Below, in pieces: positions 12,947 to 27,037 of a DNA stretch of 64,000 nucleotides. The stretch spans positions 29,330,386 to 29,394,385 of the forward strand of contig OX344752.2 of NCBI GenBank assembly GCA_947034885.2, read 5' to 3'. A model generated the notes under the pieces. The model had not been told where the DNA came from. It searched no databases and was given only the letters and a program-made list of their open reading frames with translations. The translations under genes were made by a program, and so were the position numbers. How positions within the stretch are numbered: the first letter of the stretch is position 1; every line of letters starts with the position of its first letter. The stretch is from Thuidium tamariscinum (lineage: Eukaryota > Streptophyta > Bryopsida > Hypnales > Thuidiaceae).

Positions 12947-15900
12947 TCAGTCGGGTTGATGGTCGTCGGCAGGTGTCTTTGGCGGAACAGGCTTCCAGTC
13001 GGGTTTCTCATCCCAGTAGATGTCGTACCAGATGTGGCCCGGAATTTTGTCCATCACACAACACCATATTCCTGTGTAGCTCTTAATCCTACGTTTAAAC
13101 TTTTTGCCTCGCACCTGCACACAAAAGATCAATCAAACCGATCAATACAGTGTCACATATCCAATGAAAAAAAGTTACGCACATGTGTTACTGGATAACA
13201 GGTCAAGACAGGTAGTGGACAAATCTCTCTACAAAAGATTATAAATCAGGACATTCAGACCTTGGAGATCTACAGCTCTCTTGAGACCACAGGGAAGGAC
13301 GGGGATTATCACTCTAGACATTACTCTTTTCCATCTGGGATACGCCATAAGGCAATGAAAGCAATAGGAGAGGGTGTTATGGTGTCGTATAATTAAATAT
13401 AGCAATAGTCTAATGTATGCGAAAAAACTCAGGAATAAACCTGATGCGCTCCTCTTTCACGTCCGGTTCAATGACCACAGGAAGGGAAACGTAACATGAA
13501 TAAATATTTCCTGCAATATCACTGAATTATGCAATTAACACTTCAAGAGCTGAAAACTGCGGGCAGATGAAGATCATCTACTTACAGTGTTTGTGAACCC
13601 TCCGAAGACATCAATTGATGATGAAAACTCCAGTATTTTGTACTTGTTGAATAAATTTAGATGCGCAGTAAGCTGCACAGCATTGCAATTGTCAACCAAG
13701 ACTTCACGCCATTAGCAAGCGGAAGAAATATAGGAGTCTAATCCATGCCAGAACCGAGAAGCATACCAGACCAAGGTTTGCAAACCTAAGACCTCACACA
13801 AATCAGACATTAAAAAAGACTGCAATTGAAACATAATCGTAACAAATCAACCTCTACGTCTGTGCTATTTTTGGGGAGCTTGAAAACTCCAGAGAACGCC
13901 TTGTCTGCTCGCGAGCAATCTGTAGAATTTCGGTTGCATAACTTAACCTTCAACACTGACATTTTCACCTGCAGGGACCATAGGCAATGTTATTACGCCA
14001 CTCACTCTAGTTCCAGCCCAAACTTCGACTCAGAGCACAAATAACCTTTCGAAACTAGAAGTGCCGGTAAACCATTTCCAAAGTGTAGATTAATGAGACC
14101 CATGAAACTCATTCATTGGACATGAAGCAGTATGAGAATTAACAATAGTATGGAACTCTGGAACAATATTGCACATGTATCAAGTATTAGACAAAGATTC
14201 GTTCTTCAATAAACCTTTTTGTCCAACAGAGGGTTTTCTAGAAATGAGTATTCTCGGATGCCAATTGGAGGTCCAAACTCACGCTCCTCAAGGTTAGCAA
14301 CCATACGATTAACCTGAAACATAAAACCAATCAAATATCACCCATACTTTAGATTTGATTCTCACTCTGCTGGTATACCAAACCAGATTTCCACGGAACA
14401 AATGAGAAGATTTTTGAAACAAGCAAGTCGTACCATTAACCCTTAAGTGCCAAAATGGACAAAAACGACAGCTTCCATATCTAAAGGAGTTGAAATTAAC
14501 CATTTAGAAAGTATCAAGAAGGTAGCAAAATGTACCGATAGAAGGAGGAAGTCACACCCTACATTTTTATACAAAAGAAACACGTTTTGAAAGTTACTGT
14601 AATGAACTGTCTTCCGAAGTTGATTTTCTATTTTCATCTCGGGCCCTTAGGGAATAGACCATACATTGTCTCGCATTAGACAACACGATTGCCTTTGCTG
14701 TCACTCTAAAACTTCATGAAAGCTGTTATGCCGGAAAATCCGTACCTCAAACACATGATCAAGAGGAACGAGAAGAGGCTGGTTTGTTTTTGTTCCGATT
14801 AATTTACCAGGATGCCCGTACCACATACGATCAAATCGGGCCCATACAGGAGGCATAATCTGTAAAAAAATGATGCATGCGTCAAAATGCCAGAAAATTT
14901 GCAATAATCATCACAATGAATTATTGTATAAAACGAGATGTCGGTACAACCATTACACTGAACAAGTTGTCGCAAAATGAATTTCGTACACCCAAATTGA
15001 ATGAGAATCCAACTCACAAGTGTGCGATTCAGAGTAGATGCAACTGCGAGTGCTGTCCGAATTTGGATTAACTGTAACAACATATTGAGTCAGTATTGTG
15101 TGTTTTGTTTGCTCCAGTTTATGAAACATGGCAGACAAAATGATGAAAGTAGCATAAATCTATTACCATAATCAAGTAAGCGAAAGAAGAAGAGGGATAT
15201 CATATGATACCTGATAATTCACTAAATCAAAGTGGCTCTGAACAGTATGCGTTCCTTCATATAGAAGGGAAGGCGGAATGGAAGGTTTAAACCAAACGTA
15301 ACCACCTGAACAAAGTAAGACCATATTAATTACTACAATTTGTCTACTAGATAACTACGAGAGTACTGGAAACACTAGAGGAAGGAGGTGCGTCTGAAAT
15401 GAAGGAATGCGTACCAGGTGTATCGTAATACTCAGGCGGGTCATAAAACAATTTGGCTTCGCGGAGTCGGTGCCGCTTCCCCTCAGTCCCTCCAAACTGA
15501 AACGTGGTGTGCACTGCATATGGGATCAAATCCAGTTTCTTGTACAGTTCCTGTTTCCCAGATACCCAAACGTGGTTCCAAAATGGAACACGAAGTAAGC
15601 TGTCAGATGTATGATATTAAGTAGAGACTACAGGATGAAACTTTCTCATTGACGGCTTGATCAGACAGGATGTCACTAATAACATACTTCGAGAACTCAA
15701 AACAGGGAAAGTTGCGATAGGACTACCTGTATGAAGAATGTGTGCCCGCTGCAATACAAACTAACAGGTAAGATTCCCAGCTTTAGATTTCCATGATAGG
15801 CCAAGAAAAGGCCATCCTCTCCCACGGAGGGGCCTGTTTTATTCCGTGCGAGATCGTTGAATCCATTTTGATCCCAAATATTATCATCTGAAAGCAGGAG

Positions 15901-18900
15901 TTGTAACCACTCCTTTGCAAGCTCTTTTGCTATGGCTGTCGGACGCCAGAAGAATATTCCAATGTTATAGGCTCCCCATGCTGACCATCCACACAGGAAA
16001 AACAGGGGGCATATCAATTAACAGAATGATGCGAACATGCTCCTCAGTATTTGCACTAACCCTAATTACAGAATAAGTGCACATTTAGCAACTAAGATTC
16101 CCAATGGCTACACGTTGCTGCTTCCATATCTATTGGAGTTGAGACACATCATTCGTGAAGCCTCAAGGGACGTAGCAAAACGTACGGACAAAAAGAAGAT
16201 ATCGTACCCAATAGAAGTATGTTTTGAAGTTACTGTAATTGCCAATTAGATTCCAAATTAGAACTTTCTATAATTACCTACGGCACTTAAGTGTGCGCTG
16301 ATCCACTGAATCTCAAAATTCACAGGTATTCATTTCAATGTGCAATATATGACAATGCATGAATACTGACCTAACTATTCTCAAGATGAGTCACAACTGC
16401 AAAAAATATAAAAACAAGGTAACTCACATTTTCTCCAGTTCTCTAGTTTGTCGTCCTCCACAGAGTTCACCACCTCGTCACTGGAGGTCAAGATGTCAGC
16501 ATCGGGGAAGCGCTCCAAGTAAGGAAAAGGATCCTGTATCAGACAAACATTTCATGAGCCACTCTAACCAGGAAAATGCAACCGCATTAGCAGGAAACCC
16601 CCTACCCAACAAGTATTCTTGAAACTTCGTCACATTGCAGCTAACATGAATTCAAACTATTGTAAAGCCATGTAGGGCAGTTTATAACAAAAAATCTGCC
16701 AATTACAATCCAGCTAGGTTTTCTAGAATACCTCTAGGAGGTGGACGCAACTCATAACCGGCTTGCGTTTACTTGACCTAGTACAACTAACCGATTTCCA
16801 AGTTATTCTAGCTCTGTGAATTCGAAAACGGTCTCAATCTTGCATGAGCATGAAGAACCAGCTTCATCTAAACAAAAAATTTCAAGTTAACCTCACCTAA
16901 AGGACAAGGAAAGAAATCAAGACCTGTGTAAGAGGTGTTTAAATGTATACCTGAAGGAAAACAACATCAGTATCACACATCAATATTTCAAACCCTTCAG
17001 CGAGGAAAGCATTTATAAGTATGACTTTCTCTCTACCCATCTTGTGGAACTTGGGAGTACCCCACCCAACATCAATCGTCTCCATGCCGCTGCGCATGTC
17101 AAAGACTGGAACCCCTTTCCAGAAAAGAGCTTCAAGAATCTTTGAATCCATCGCACCTTCGCAGAAAGAAAAAACACTCTCCATGTCAAATAGAATTCAA
17201 TGAAATCCAATCCACATAAAAGACAACAGCCTTTATTTCTAAGAGCCAAGCAGAAACGGATTGTCAAGATATGATGGAGGAATCGAAGACCGCTAGGGAC
17301 TGATCCGATATCCTACACCAACCATTCAATCAACAAATACAGAAAGCATGATTCAGCAAAACGTCTATGGCTGCTAAATCTTTTCAATTGAAAATAGGGT
17401 TGTCTACAGTATATAATGGTGATGTACAACCTCCCAATTCGAATAATTGCAAAATAAATCATCAATCATTGAGTAAGAAATATTAGATATTAGGAAAATT
17501 CCGCTCTCGTGGTACATAAAGTGAGCTCTACAGCGATTTTCCAAAAATATTACCCCTACGATGCTTGGCCCCTAAGATAGCCGGCATCCAGTGGGAAAAT
17601 TATAAACTTTTTCACCAGCTTCAATGGAGCTTGAGTGGAGCAACGAAATGGATGAAGAATATTCAAATACGATGAAAAAACAATTTAATCTATTCCACAA
17701 CCACGTCACCGAGTGCTTCATGGTACTTCTGCAAGGTTTTGAATCAGTTCACGTAAAAATGAGAGGAAAAAAGGAAAACTTGCAAAAGAAATATCCTATG
17801 CCAGGCAAGCCATATGCTATTTTAGCTCAAGAGCTGCAGATCTACATTCCTCCTCCTAGCAGGGTCTCTTAGTGACACAAATAGTATCCTTCACCTCAGA
17901 TACAAGAGATGCAACAAAGTTAAGAAGAACGTACCCACGAGAATGTTGGTGACTTCGTAGTCGATGAGATGGCGAACCCAATTGGTGACGAAATCCATGA
18001 AAGCATAGTTGGCGAACGTCACTGCAATCACCTTCTTCTTAGCCCGGAACTCAATCATCTCTTTCGTCAAGGCAAACGCCTCTCGTGGAGGCATCTCACT
18101 CCCCACAGGAGGCACCGTCCATATGGGCTCCCTCAGCACAGGGTAAGCCCCGAAATGAGCTTCACCATTTTCACCAGGCTTCGATCGGCGATGGCCTGAG
18201 TCCTCCTCTTTCGGTGGAGGTGGTGCTGAATCTTTTTTGGCAGGGGTAGCCCTGGCTGAAGGAGCTTCCCCTTTCGGAACCCCTTGTTCCATCTGTACAA
18301 GGGTTCAAAACAGCGCCCAAGAACGTCAACTGGGAGAGAACATGTTTTAAACAGATATCCTACTTCTACGGAGCCATGAAAATTGAAAATTAAAAGTAGA
18401 GGACACAAAAAATCGTTGGGGATCTGATCCGGTCTCCTATTGACTAAGCCCTGCAACCAACAGCAGCTCATCTCTTCCAATACACTTGGTTAGCCCTAAT
18501 TTGCAAGTGGTGTAAGCACGTCTGGCTAAATGTCTAAGGCCACTGCTGTTTAAATGGAAAAGGGATTTGGCAAAAAATCCCTTCAATAGTGGTCTACAAT
18601 AACCTTCCCCTCTGAATGATTGCATAAAAATCATTGAACATAGAGATAAAAAAATTTGAGCTCAACAAATTTGACTCGTGTACCCAAAGTAAGTCATTTA
18701 CGGCCCCACACTGATCTCCCAATGAAACCACATATGCAAATAGCATCCTCTACCTAAACCTGAGTACCTTAACCTCGAAGGAATGGTCGACAATCACACT
18801 AAAGTCATCCTTCCAACAATGAATGGAATTTACAAGTGAATGATTCCCAGTCCTGCAAGATGTGGAACGCACCTCAGATATAACATCTCCAGTCGGGGCA

Positions 18901-19657
18901 CCCCTTCCTTTTCGCCCTAGTAGAGCATCTGTGAGAGCACGAGAAAGGAAATTAGAGAGACGACTTTACACGCGAAAATGACTTGCCTTGCACCTATAGA
19001 CTCACGATATTGTGAAACTGGCTATCCTTACACTTTCGACGTAGTGTTCGCGAATTAGTCTGATGAGATTCACGCACGACTAAAGCATCATTTGGTGTGT
19101 TACGAACCACGCTTGAACACACTACGGATGGCCAGTAGAATGGCGGACCCTAGAGCATCTATAAAAACCAATGGTTTATGTGATCGACTCCTAGGTACCC
19201 TTCGTCATAAATTTTTAACACAACTGAGTTTCAATCCTCTGTAATAGAACGGATGACACTCTGCTTTGGCCTCCACTACAACTGGATTCATTCCCAACCC
19301 TAAATTTGGAGATCACACTGCCACTGGATTCATTCCCAGTCACTAAATCCGACCCATAAAAACCCATCACCAAAATATTGATCCGAGATTACGCAGGGAA
19401 GAGCTCAGAAAGCTCAGATCTGCTACTGACTCTCCAAATCTGCAGCCTGAATTCAAAATAATCATCACCAGCCCAGCCATGAAGAGGTTGAAGTGTTTAA
19501 GCTTCGGCTTACCCGAGAGCAAGCTGGTGGTAGACTGCGCTCCCGCCTCCTGCGACTTCACGAGCGATTCGTAGTAAATGGGGCGCCCCAAGTAATACGA
19601 CAGCACGAGCACAACCACCACGGCACTCACTTGAATGCACACGGTTACAGGCTTCAT
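12947..19657 (-). CDS. XEG113: XEG113-type GT77 arabinosyltransferase, complete, 14 exons, 664 aa
   Basis: Golgi GT77 enzyme; the Arabidopsis homologue adds the third arabinofuranose to hydroxyproline of extensins. Exons (minus order): 19657-19513, 18928-18873, 18292-17935, 17156-16951, 16533-16428, 15980-15727, 15550-15415, 15305-15211, 15071-15018, 14859-14746, 14313-14215, 13968-13852, 13672-13586, 13114-12947; all GT-AG, phases agree, 1995 nt. Seen: type II membrane anchor at about residues 10-29, a Pro/Lys-rich stem (about 67-105), DxD metal/sugar-nucleotide motif CDTD (247-250), YNIGIFFWRP, KRHRLREA, and a C-terminal YTGIWCC segment followed by the GHIWYDIYWDEKP block. The exon 13 to 14 join keeps the family spacing exactly. 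Arabidopsis XEG113 is of similar length (about 644 aa). Gene intact. Confidence 0.96.
14436..14656. repeat. Short TTAA-type MITE in XEG113 intron, copy A
   Basis: The element proper is 14440-14652 (213 bp). It starts CCCTTAAGTGCC after TTAA and ends GGCCCTTAGGG, followed by AATA rather than TTAA, so one duplication has decayed. A diverged copy lies in another intron of the same gene (16089-16293), alignable end to end through shared blocks such as CTTCCATATCTA, GTAGCAAAA and AGTTACTGTAAT. The ends resemble those of the larger TTAA elements but the link is tentative. Confidence 0.5.
16089..16293. repeat. Short TTAA-type MITE in XEG113 intron, copy B (degraded ends)
   Basis: About 205 bp, same orientation as copy A at 14440-14652, sharing several conserved blocks across the full length. 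The right end reads GGCACTTAAGTG, close to an inverted copy of the left end of copy A. Flanking TTAA is not preserved. It lies in the intron between the exons at 15980 and 16428. Confidence 0.45.
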
Positions 19658-22076
19658 GGCTCGTGCACCACGAGCTCAATCTCTCCTCTCCCAAATCATG
19701 CCCCACTCAACACAGCTTCATCGTCACGATCCAGTTCAGATTCAACCGTCGCTTTTCGAAATTCGAAGATCATGCAAGAAGATCCGCATCCGCCATTGGC
19801 AGTGGCAAATCCTAGGCTCCGAAAGGCCCGCAATCTACGAGAGCTTCCAGCTGAAAGACATCCAAGCCAGTGCTACCTCACCCCTCGGGGCACTAAGTAC
19901 CAGGAAATTGCATAACCATTTTTGGCACCAAGCGGCCCTTGATATCGGGATCTGCTACCCCATTGCACCACGAACGTGACGGCGACCACCCGGAAAGGTA
20001 GGACTGTCCCTACATTAGAATGCACCCTGAGAATTGCCAAGAAAGAAGCGCTACTGTACTGTCTCCGAGCTTTCTACGGGAGTTCGCAAGCCAAATGTGC
20101 GAATTTAAGGATCGCTGCAGATTCTGCGACGAAATTGGTCGCCCTCACAGCACAAAACCTCGAAATCTGAAAAACCCACAAGCGTGGGAGAGGACAGAAT
20201 GGCAACGCTGACTCCAGGGAAAGTTGTGAAGAGAAAGGCAACGATTTCAGTCAGTTGCAGCTGCTGCTCCGTCAACTCCTGGCAGAGCGCGAAAATGAAC
20301 AGTGGCAAGGAATCTGAGGAGACCGCCTTGCGCAAAATTTCAAAGGGAACTGAAAGCAGCAGCACGGGCCTGCACTGACAGACAGACACACACATGGGAG
20401 GAAGAAGATGAAAGAGTGATGTTGGTCGGAAGCCCATTGTGAAAAACTTACATGTCTATTGAGGGTAGTTCTAGTAAGTCCACTACAGTACAGTACTTGG
20501 GAGCTTTTGTTGAAAAGTGGATGCAAGGTCCATAAAGCGCCCATTTAAGAGTTGAAAATTAATTTGGGGAGTTTACACTTCATGATATGTTTTGAACTAC
20601 ATTTTCCTTGAAAGACATACGGAACTAACATCTAACTCAAGTTGATTCATATGGGGACCTTCATGGAATTACTGATGGACTTTTGAAGTTGAAACATCAT
20701 AGTCACAAAAAGCATTAACATAAGGAATTGTATATTTTTTGTACATTGCAAGTGCAATGAAAAGCAAAATATACCTCTATGTTATAGGATGTTTTAGACC
20801 TTAAGTGCTTTATAGACTTCCTACCTTGATTTCAAAATGTTAACATCATTTTTTTGAATTGATTGGATGATCATCATTTTGGAAAAATTGTGTGGAGTTT
20901 TATTTATAGAGATGTTCAAGTCTTCAAGTTTCTTTCCTCTTAATGATACAATATATATGAAGATCATTATGTGGCACTCATATCATTCTTAACCTTTATT
21001 AAAGGAGCCTTTTGACCTCCTAGATTTACCATCTATTTGGTAAAAATCATGAGGAGATTTATAAGGAGTTATTCAAATCTTCATAATGTTGTTTTTTAAT
21101 GATACAACCTACAAGAGAACAACTAGAGGATTCTCCCCTTTAAAGTTCAGGAATGTATATGGCCATCCTCTAGATTGTACTAAACTCAAAATCAAACCCT
21201 TGAGAGCTAATAGAATGATGTCCAAAAGATTGTAAGAGAAAGCATAGGTACCAAATATGTATCTTTATAAATAATGATTCTTTATTAGACATTACTATAT
21301 AAAATATTCAAAAATATTGTGAATCAGATCAATATTATTTAGCTCTAAAAGTCCCTCACCTTGAAATGCCCGAAGTACTTTTTAATTCCAAAAACTTTTG
21401 AAAGATATTTTGAATCTTTTATTGTGGTCAAAATTATAACAAGTGATGTCTTTATTTTTCAAATTTATTATTGATACTTCATCCACGTTGATTTCTTCAA
21501 ACTTATGAATGTAAATAAGGAAGTTTGTTTCAAAAAGCAATCATACTCTAAAAATGATGACAATGACACAAATTTACATTTTGTTTTCTTCAAAGTACTA
21601 ACAATAAATATTTCAAGAGGCAATCACTCTTAGTGACCATTGCATTTCAATTTCAAAAATTTGTAACTAAGATAGAGGTACCCATTTCCGACTAGGGATC
21701 CATATCCAACACTATTTCCAACCAAAGATTGGAATGTGCTTTTTCTTCCATTTCAAGGTTGGGCCCAATAAAATCATAATACATGTCTTCAAGTAGTGAC
21801 CAAAAAAGTAGGAAGTAATGAGTGGGAAAGTATTTAATCTATGATTGGAATTGGAAGTGTTTAGACATTAGCTATTAGTCCAAACAACTTTTTGGCTTTC
21901 AAAAATCAAAGTAATTTCAATTTTGTGGACAAAAATTTGAAAAATCTTGCAGTCACCATATTTCCTATCTTCCTACTTGGTGAAAAATTCACTTGCGTCA
22001 GACTACTCACAATTTGCTTGAAAATCTTATTAATAAGTAATTAACTACAGATACCTCTACCATAATTCCATGAAGC
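19658..22076. other. Intergenic: XEG113 5' flank and AT-rich DNA
   Basis: Positions 19658 to about 20430 have gene-like composition and probably carry the promoter and 5' leader of the leftward XEG113 gene. From 20540 to 22076 the sequence is AT-rich with no coding signal or recognisable ends. Confidence 0.45.
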
Positions 22077-22418
22077 ATAAGAGGATTTTTGGGCCTCCAA
22101 GAGACTGTTTTAGGGCTATTCCTTGAAATTGTTCCCACTGTTGCAGACCAGCCCCTGTTGGTCTAAATTTTTGAATTTTGAAAAAAAAAAATTAATTTTT
22201 TTTTCAAAATTTTCAGAATGTATTAGAAAGAAAAAAATGATTAAATTTTTTTTTCAAAAAAATATTTTAAAAACATCTAATAATTAATTAAAATAATTAA
22301 TTAATTAATATTATCTAACGTGGCAGTTGCTCGACCACATTAGCATGGGATTCCTAGAGTTCCCAGTGCATTCCCAGCATTCAGGAACTCGCAGTCTTGT
22401 AGAAGGGCCACAAATCCT
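22077..22418 (-). mobile_element. MITE with AAGAGGATTT ends, copy 1
   Basis: About 342 bp. The left end is ATAAGAGGATTTTTGGG. The right end fades at AAATCCT, lacking the last bases of the repeat. Aligned against the reverse complement of 27038-27384 it matches along the whole length, with GTTTTAGGG near one end, an AT-rich core, and CTCGACCACAT plus CCTAGAGTTCCCA near the other. No open frame, so non-autonomous. The duplication is not recoverable. Confidence 0.7.
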
Positions 22419-25400
22419 GAAACAAATTGTGTTTGATATCAATTCCATTTTTTTCTTCCTACCCAAATTTGCTGAAAATTGTTCCAAGGAGTTTAGCATT
22501 CCCCCAAATGGCAATCAATCACTTACTACCCTTAGCTTCATGGCGTCATCGTTCACTGTCAACACAGAAGATCACAAGTTAACTTACACCACAGACTAAC
22601 TTACCTGGTCAATGTGAAAATCAGGGAATCAAGTGTTCTGGGGTCAAAGCTCCCTAGGAGACTGAAAAAAGGGATCACAATCAGTGATCTACTGATCGCA
22701 TAATAGATTTAGGGTTTTTAGCCAAATGTTCATTTTTGGAAGATTTTTTAAAATTTATACAAAGGGCATGAAAAAATAAAGTAGAAAATGAGCGAAATTT
22801 AGCCAGTTTTGGGATCACTAACCACAATGTGGTCTCTTTTTAGAGGATCTATAATTTGGCTATCCTGACTTGACAGAAACTCCATATGTTTCAGTAATAC
22901 ACTGTGGCCTCCACAAAAGCTGGAATCTGAACTTTGGGACGCCTTCACTGATCACACAAGAGTCGCATGGCTGAAGACTACAAAGCTTTATGAACTCTCC
23001 CCGGACAAGATTGATGTCTTTCTCCGAAGGTTTGACAACACGTGGTTGCAAACTAAATTCTTTGGAGAAAGGTTCCATCTCCAGATGAGATGGAGCCTCA
23101 TCCCTCCAAAGCTGGGGGTTTCACGTAAGGTTGTCTACTCTAAAAGCGACTGTGTTCTAAATGCGACCTCTATCTAGGAACCAATGACATGTTATTTGAA
23201 ATATGTATTTCTATCCATGATGAGTTAGGTAGGCTTAAGTGGTGGCTTTTAGAGTAGACTACCTTAAGTGTTTGCTCCCGGCCTTCTTCGTTTCTCGGAC
23301 TATGTTTTGTTGGTCCCTGCTGATTTGAGCAGTGATTTGTTGACTGACCTTCTGTCTTCGTAGTTAGGTTTACCTGAGGAGAGGTGTTTCGAGTTTAGAT
23401 TGTGAAAAACGGAAGGAAAAAAAAAAAAAACTTTCGCCAGGGCTTGTCCCTTGGTTCGCGTGTACTTTTTCCTCTATCAATGGTAATCGTCCTTATGTTT
23501 CAAAAAAAAAAATCAGGGAATCAAAATAGTCAGTACCTTACTGTAAGGTACACTAACTCATCCGTCAGAGTGGAATTGGGGGTTCAAAATTTCAAATATA
23601 TCCATTATTTGTGTTAATTTTTTTTCTTCTTAAAACCCAAAAAAATTCAAATATTGTCAGTATTGTGAGTCAATTAAGGGGTCCCCAGTGGCTGAGACTC
23701 TGAGAGCCTGCTATAACCTAAGTTACCTACTCCTGCCAAACTAAGGCAGTCCATAGTTGTACCTCGCACATATTTCACTATGATGGTGATGATGCTAAAA
23801 TGTACCACATAAGTACATGGTACTAGGGATAGAAAATTGGAGTAGGTGGGAAAGATCTTGTGATAATTTGATTCATACGGCATTTGATTGCGAAAAACAA
23901 CCAATCAGATTGGTTCAGGAAAATAAGGTGGGTACCCCCAAACTGCCACTTTTGCTTCTGTCCCTTTCTGCTATTATTAGACTCGTTAAATTTTCATTTT
24001 TTTGGCACCTGAAGGAGGTTCCAAGGCACCAAGAAACATTACATTTGGATAAGGTAGAACCACCTGTAACCGATCATTTAAGATATTGGAGACATGATCT
24101 GGCGTAGTACAAGGCAAAACAAATATTTTTAGAGGTGCAAGGATAAAAATGATAGGGATTGCAAAAAGTTTGGCAATTTTATCATATGAATTGAAATTAC
24201 TATGAATTTTGAAAGGCCAAAAGTGTTGCAAACCTATAGCCAATGTGTAGACTCTTTCAATTACAACCATAGAAGGACTCCATTCTTGTTCATTACTTCA
24301 TTCTTACTTGTTCACTAGCTTTGGGACATGTGTTATGAACTTATTAGTCCCAACCTTGATAAAGAAAAAAACACGCATTCCAAGCTCTTGTTGGAAATCT
24401 ATTCTAGCCTTACTAGAAATAAATGAAGTCTACAGGTTGGAGATGGGGTGTTGATCAGTTATAGGTGGTTCTACCTTACTTGATGCCAGAGTTATGAAGG
24501 GTCAAAGTTTGGTTCTAAAATACTTGCTGCCATGTATATAGCTATACATAAATAACTTTGCCACATTTTGCTATTGTGCCCACTTTCTATTAGTAGATTG
24601 GTCAGCTTATCATGTTTTCTTCTTGGCAAGTGAAAGGAGGGTTCAATGCACAATTGGGTACCCTAAATAAAATTTATTTTTTGGGGATAGAGGTTCTAAA
24701 ATCATTTCTTCCTTATAGGTACATATTGATTTTGGAGATGTACTCAACCCTTCATCACCTAAGGTCCAAATGTGTCTAAAAGCATCATTGCTTTTCAAGC
24801 CTTATAAGTCTAAATGTCACTAAGCTATGAAGATCTCAACCATTCAATTTTGTAGTGTGCATGTTGTAGATGATGTAGATCAAATTTGGAGTCATTTGGC
24901 CACATAGATTGCAAGATCATAATGTTTCAATGTTGAAAAAAGATGCTGAAATTTTCCTATAAACACATTTGAAGGTGAAATTTGATTTTTAAACCTACTT
25001 GAATGAAAAAAAATTAAATTTAAAAGTGCTTCAAAACAAACATGCAAACACTTTGGTGAAAGAAAATGTCATTTAAATGCCTTTAACTATTTGCAAAATA
25101 ACTTTGAAATGTCAACAAAAAAGCACAAAAAGGTGCAGAAAACTGGCACATTTATGACTACACCTCCTTTTACTGAAATGCTTTTCAATCACTCATAACT
25201 TTTTGGATCAATATGAAATTTTATCCACACAAACTAGACTAAAATGTGCAACTTTCACAAAAAAAATGATTAAAAACAAACACTGTATGACAAAGAAATA
25301 AGCCTCCAAAGTTCACTATTATCCAAAAATGTTTATTATTGAACTTTGAAATGCTCCAAAACATTCAAAACAACTTGGATTGCCATAAAAATTTGACCAC

Positions 25401-27037
25401 ATTCCTAGACTTCTAGAGGAATATAACACAACAAATTTTATTGAAAAAAAATTGGATGAAGGAAATACAAGCCCCTAAAGTTGCAACCATCAACTTAATT
25501 TGGTGAATTCAAATTGAACCTATAAACTTTGATTAGCTTCCAAAGCATCCACACAAATTTTGAATTGATCTTGAAAATTTTACCACACTAAACTAGACAA
25601 TAAATCTTTCCCAACAAGTTTTATTGAATTCACATATTAGGTGCAAAAATTACAATACTTTTAATTGGATTGTAAGAATACTTTTCATCCCCATAGGCAA
25701 TGAAGGGTTAAAGCGATGATGGGTTTTCATGTCAATTGTACATGTAGGAAGATCTATCATAGGATTTTGCAATTGACTTTTATGTTGCAAATTTTGCAAT
25801 AAGGGAACTAGCATTAATTCAATTATTGCTAATTCATTAATAAAGTTAGCTTGCACTAGTTTTGAGATTATACAAATTTATAAGGCCCTTTATCCAATAG
25901 TTAACAATATTTTCATTCTTAATCAATTAATAAGTATTTCAGTCTACCTTTCATCCAATTTCATCCTTCTTTCATTCAATCTCATCCAAATTTCATCCAA
26001 ATGTTCACACTAATTGTGCCATATTCATCCAAAATTATTCAAATTAGTATAAGTTAGCCTTTGTACTATTCAAATGCTCATATTAAGTTGTGTAGAATAT
26101 ATTATGACATCCATATTGTTTCACACACTCTAATTTATTAGATATAGATCTTGATCTATAAATTCTTCTATTTGATTGATTCATTGAAATTATTTACAAA
26201 CAAATTTTGTTCTGCAATCACTTTATTTATTCACCTATCAATGAAATTATTAATGTGGTGGGTACCAACTTGGTAAAAGGTCAAATTTTACTAAAGTTAT
26301 ATCTAATATAATTTTATATATGGATTTTATTTTGATACTATGAATCTCTATTTTTTAAGCATTACAATTGAGTTTTGGATTTACATTAATTAAGACTTGT
26401 AGCTTCATACAATATTTATTTTAATATTAAATTAAATGATCAACTATACAGCATAAATAAAAGACTTGTGTTTTGCTTCATTTGTCAATGTGAAAATATA
26501 TTTCTAGTTTTCTATTGCATATCCTTAGTGTGACAAAAGCTTATTATTTTGGTCAATATTTGGTGTCATTGCTTTTAGGCTAATTTCTTTTCTTCATCCT
26601 TTGTGAGATTTATTCCAATAATTTGGAAAGCCTATTTCAACTTTATAAGGGTTTTTGTAATGGTGCAAATGACTCTAATTTATCAAAGTCATCCAATTTA
26701 AGTTTATGTAGGCTAAAATGTTATTGTATTATACAAATTTCTATATTTTATTTTAATATAATATTGTTGGTTCCTAAGACATGAATTAGTTTAATTAGTA
26801 CAAGACCTTTTACTATCTTGCATAAATCTTCAATGATTTTGGCATATTTTGTATGAACATTTTAATGACATTTAGAAAAAACAAGGTACATAGATGAATT
26901 CGGATATAAACCACACCATTTGAGATAATATGAAAATTGTATAGACTATATTATATTGATGTTACCAAAAGACAATAAAACTCTAATTATGTTGCTTTAA
27001 AATTTGCTAATATAAGTCATTAATCAGTACTATCTAC
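22419..27037. other. AT-rich intergenic stretch
   Basis: No gene found. Positions 25190-25630 contain diverged units of roughly 130 bp built around a TTTTACCACAC-like segment followed by an AACTAGAC-like one. Related wording occurs inside the TTAA element at 28567-29488, and GAAGGG followed by TTAA occurs at 25692-25701, so a degraded relative with only its right end visible may lie here. The rest is unremarkable. Confidence 0.4.

Noticed and set aside
13440-13510. A possible extra XEG113 exon on the minus strand with an open frame ending in a KEERI segment and a good donor
   Set aside because: Its 70-nt length breaks the reading phase on both sides. Joining 13672-13586 directly to 13114-12947 gives exactly the spacing of the protein family.
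23402-23617. Open frame near 23.4 kb
   Set aside because: Lys-rich start comes from a poly-A run; no domain and no splice context.
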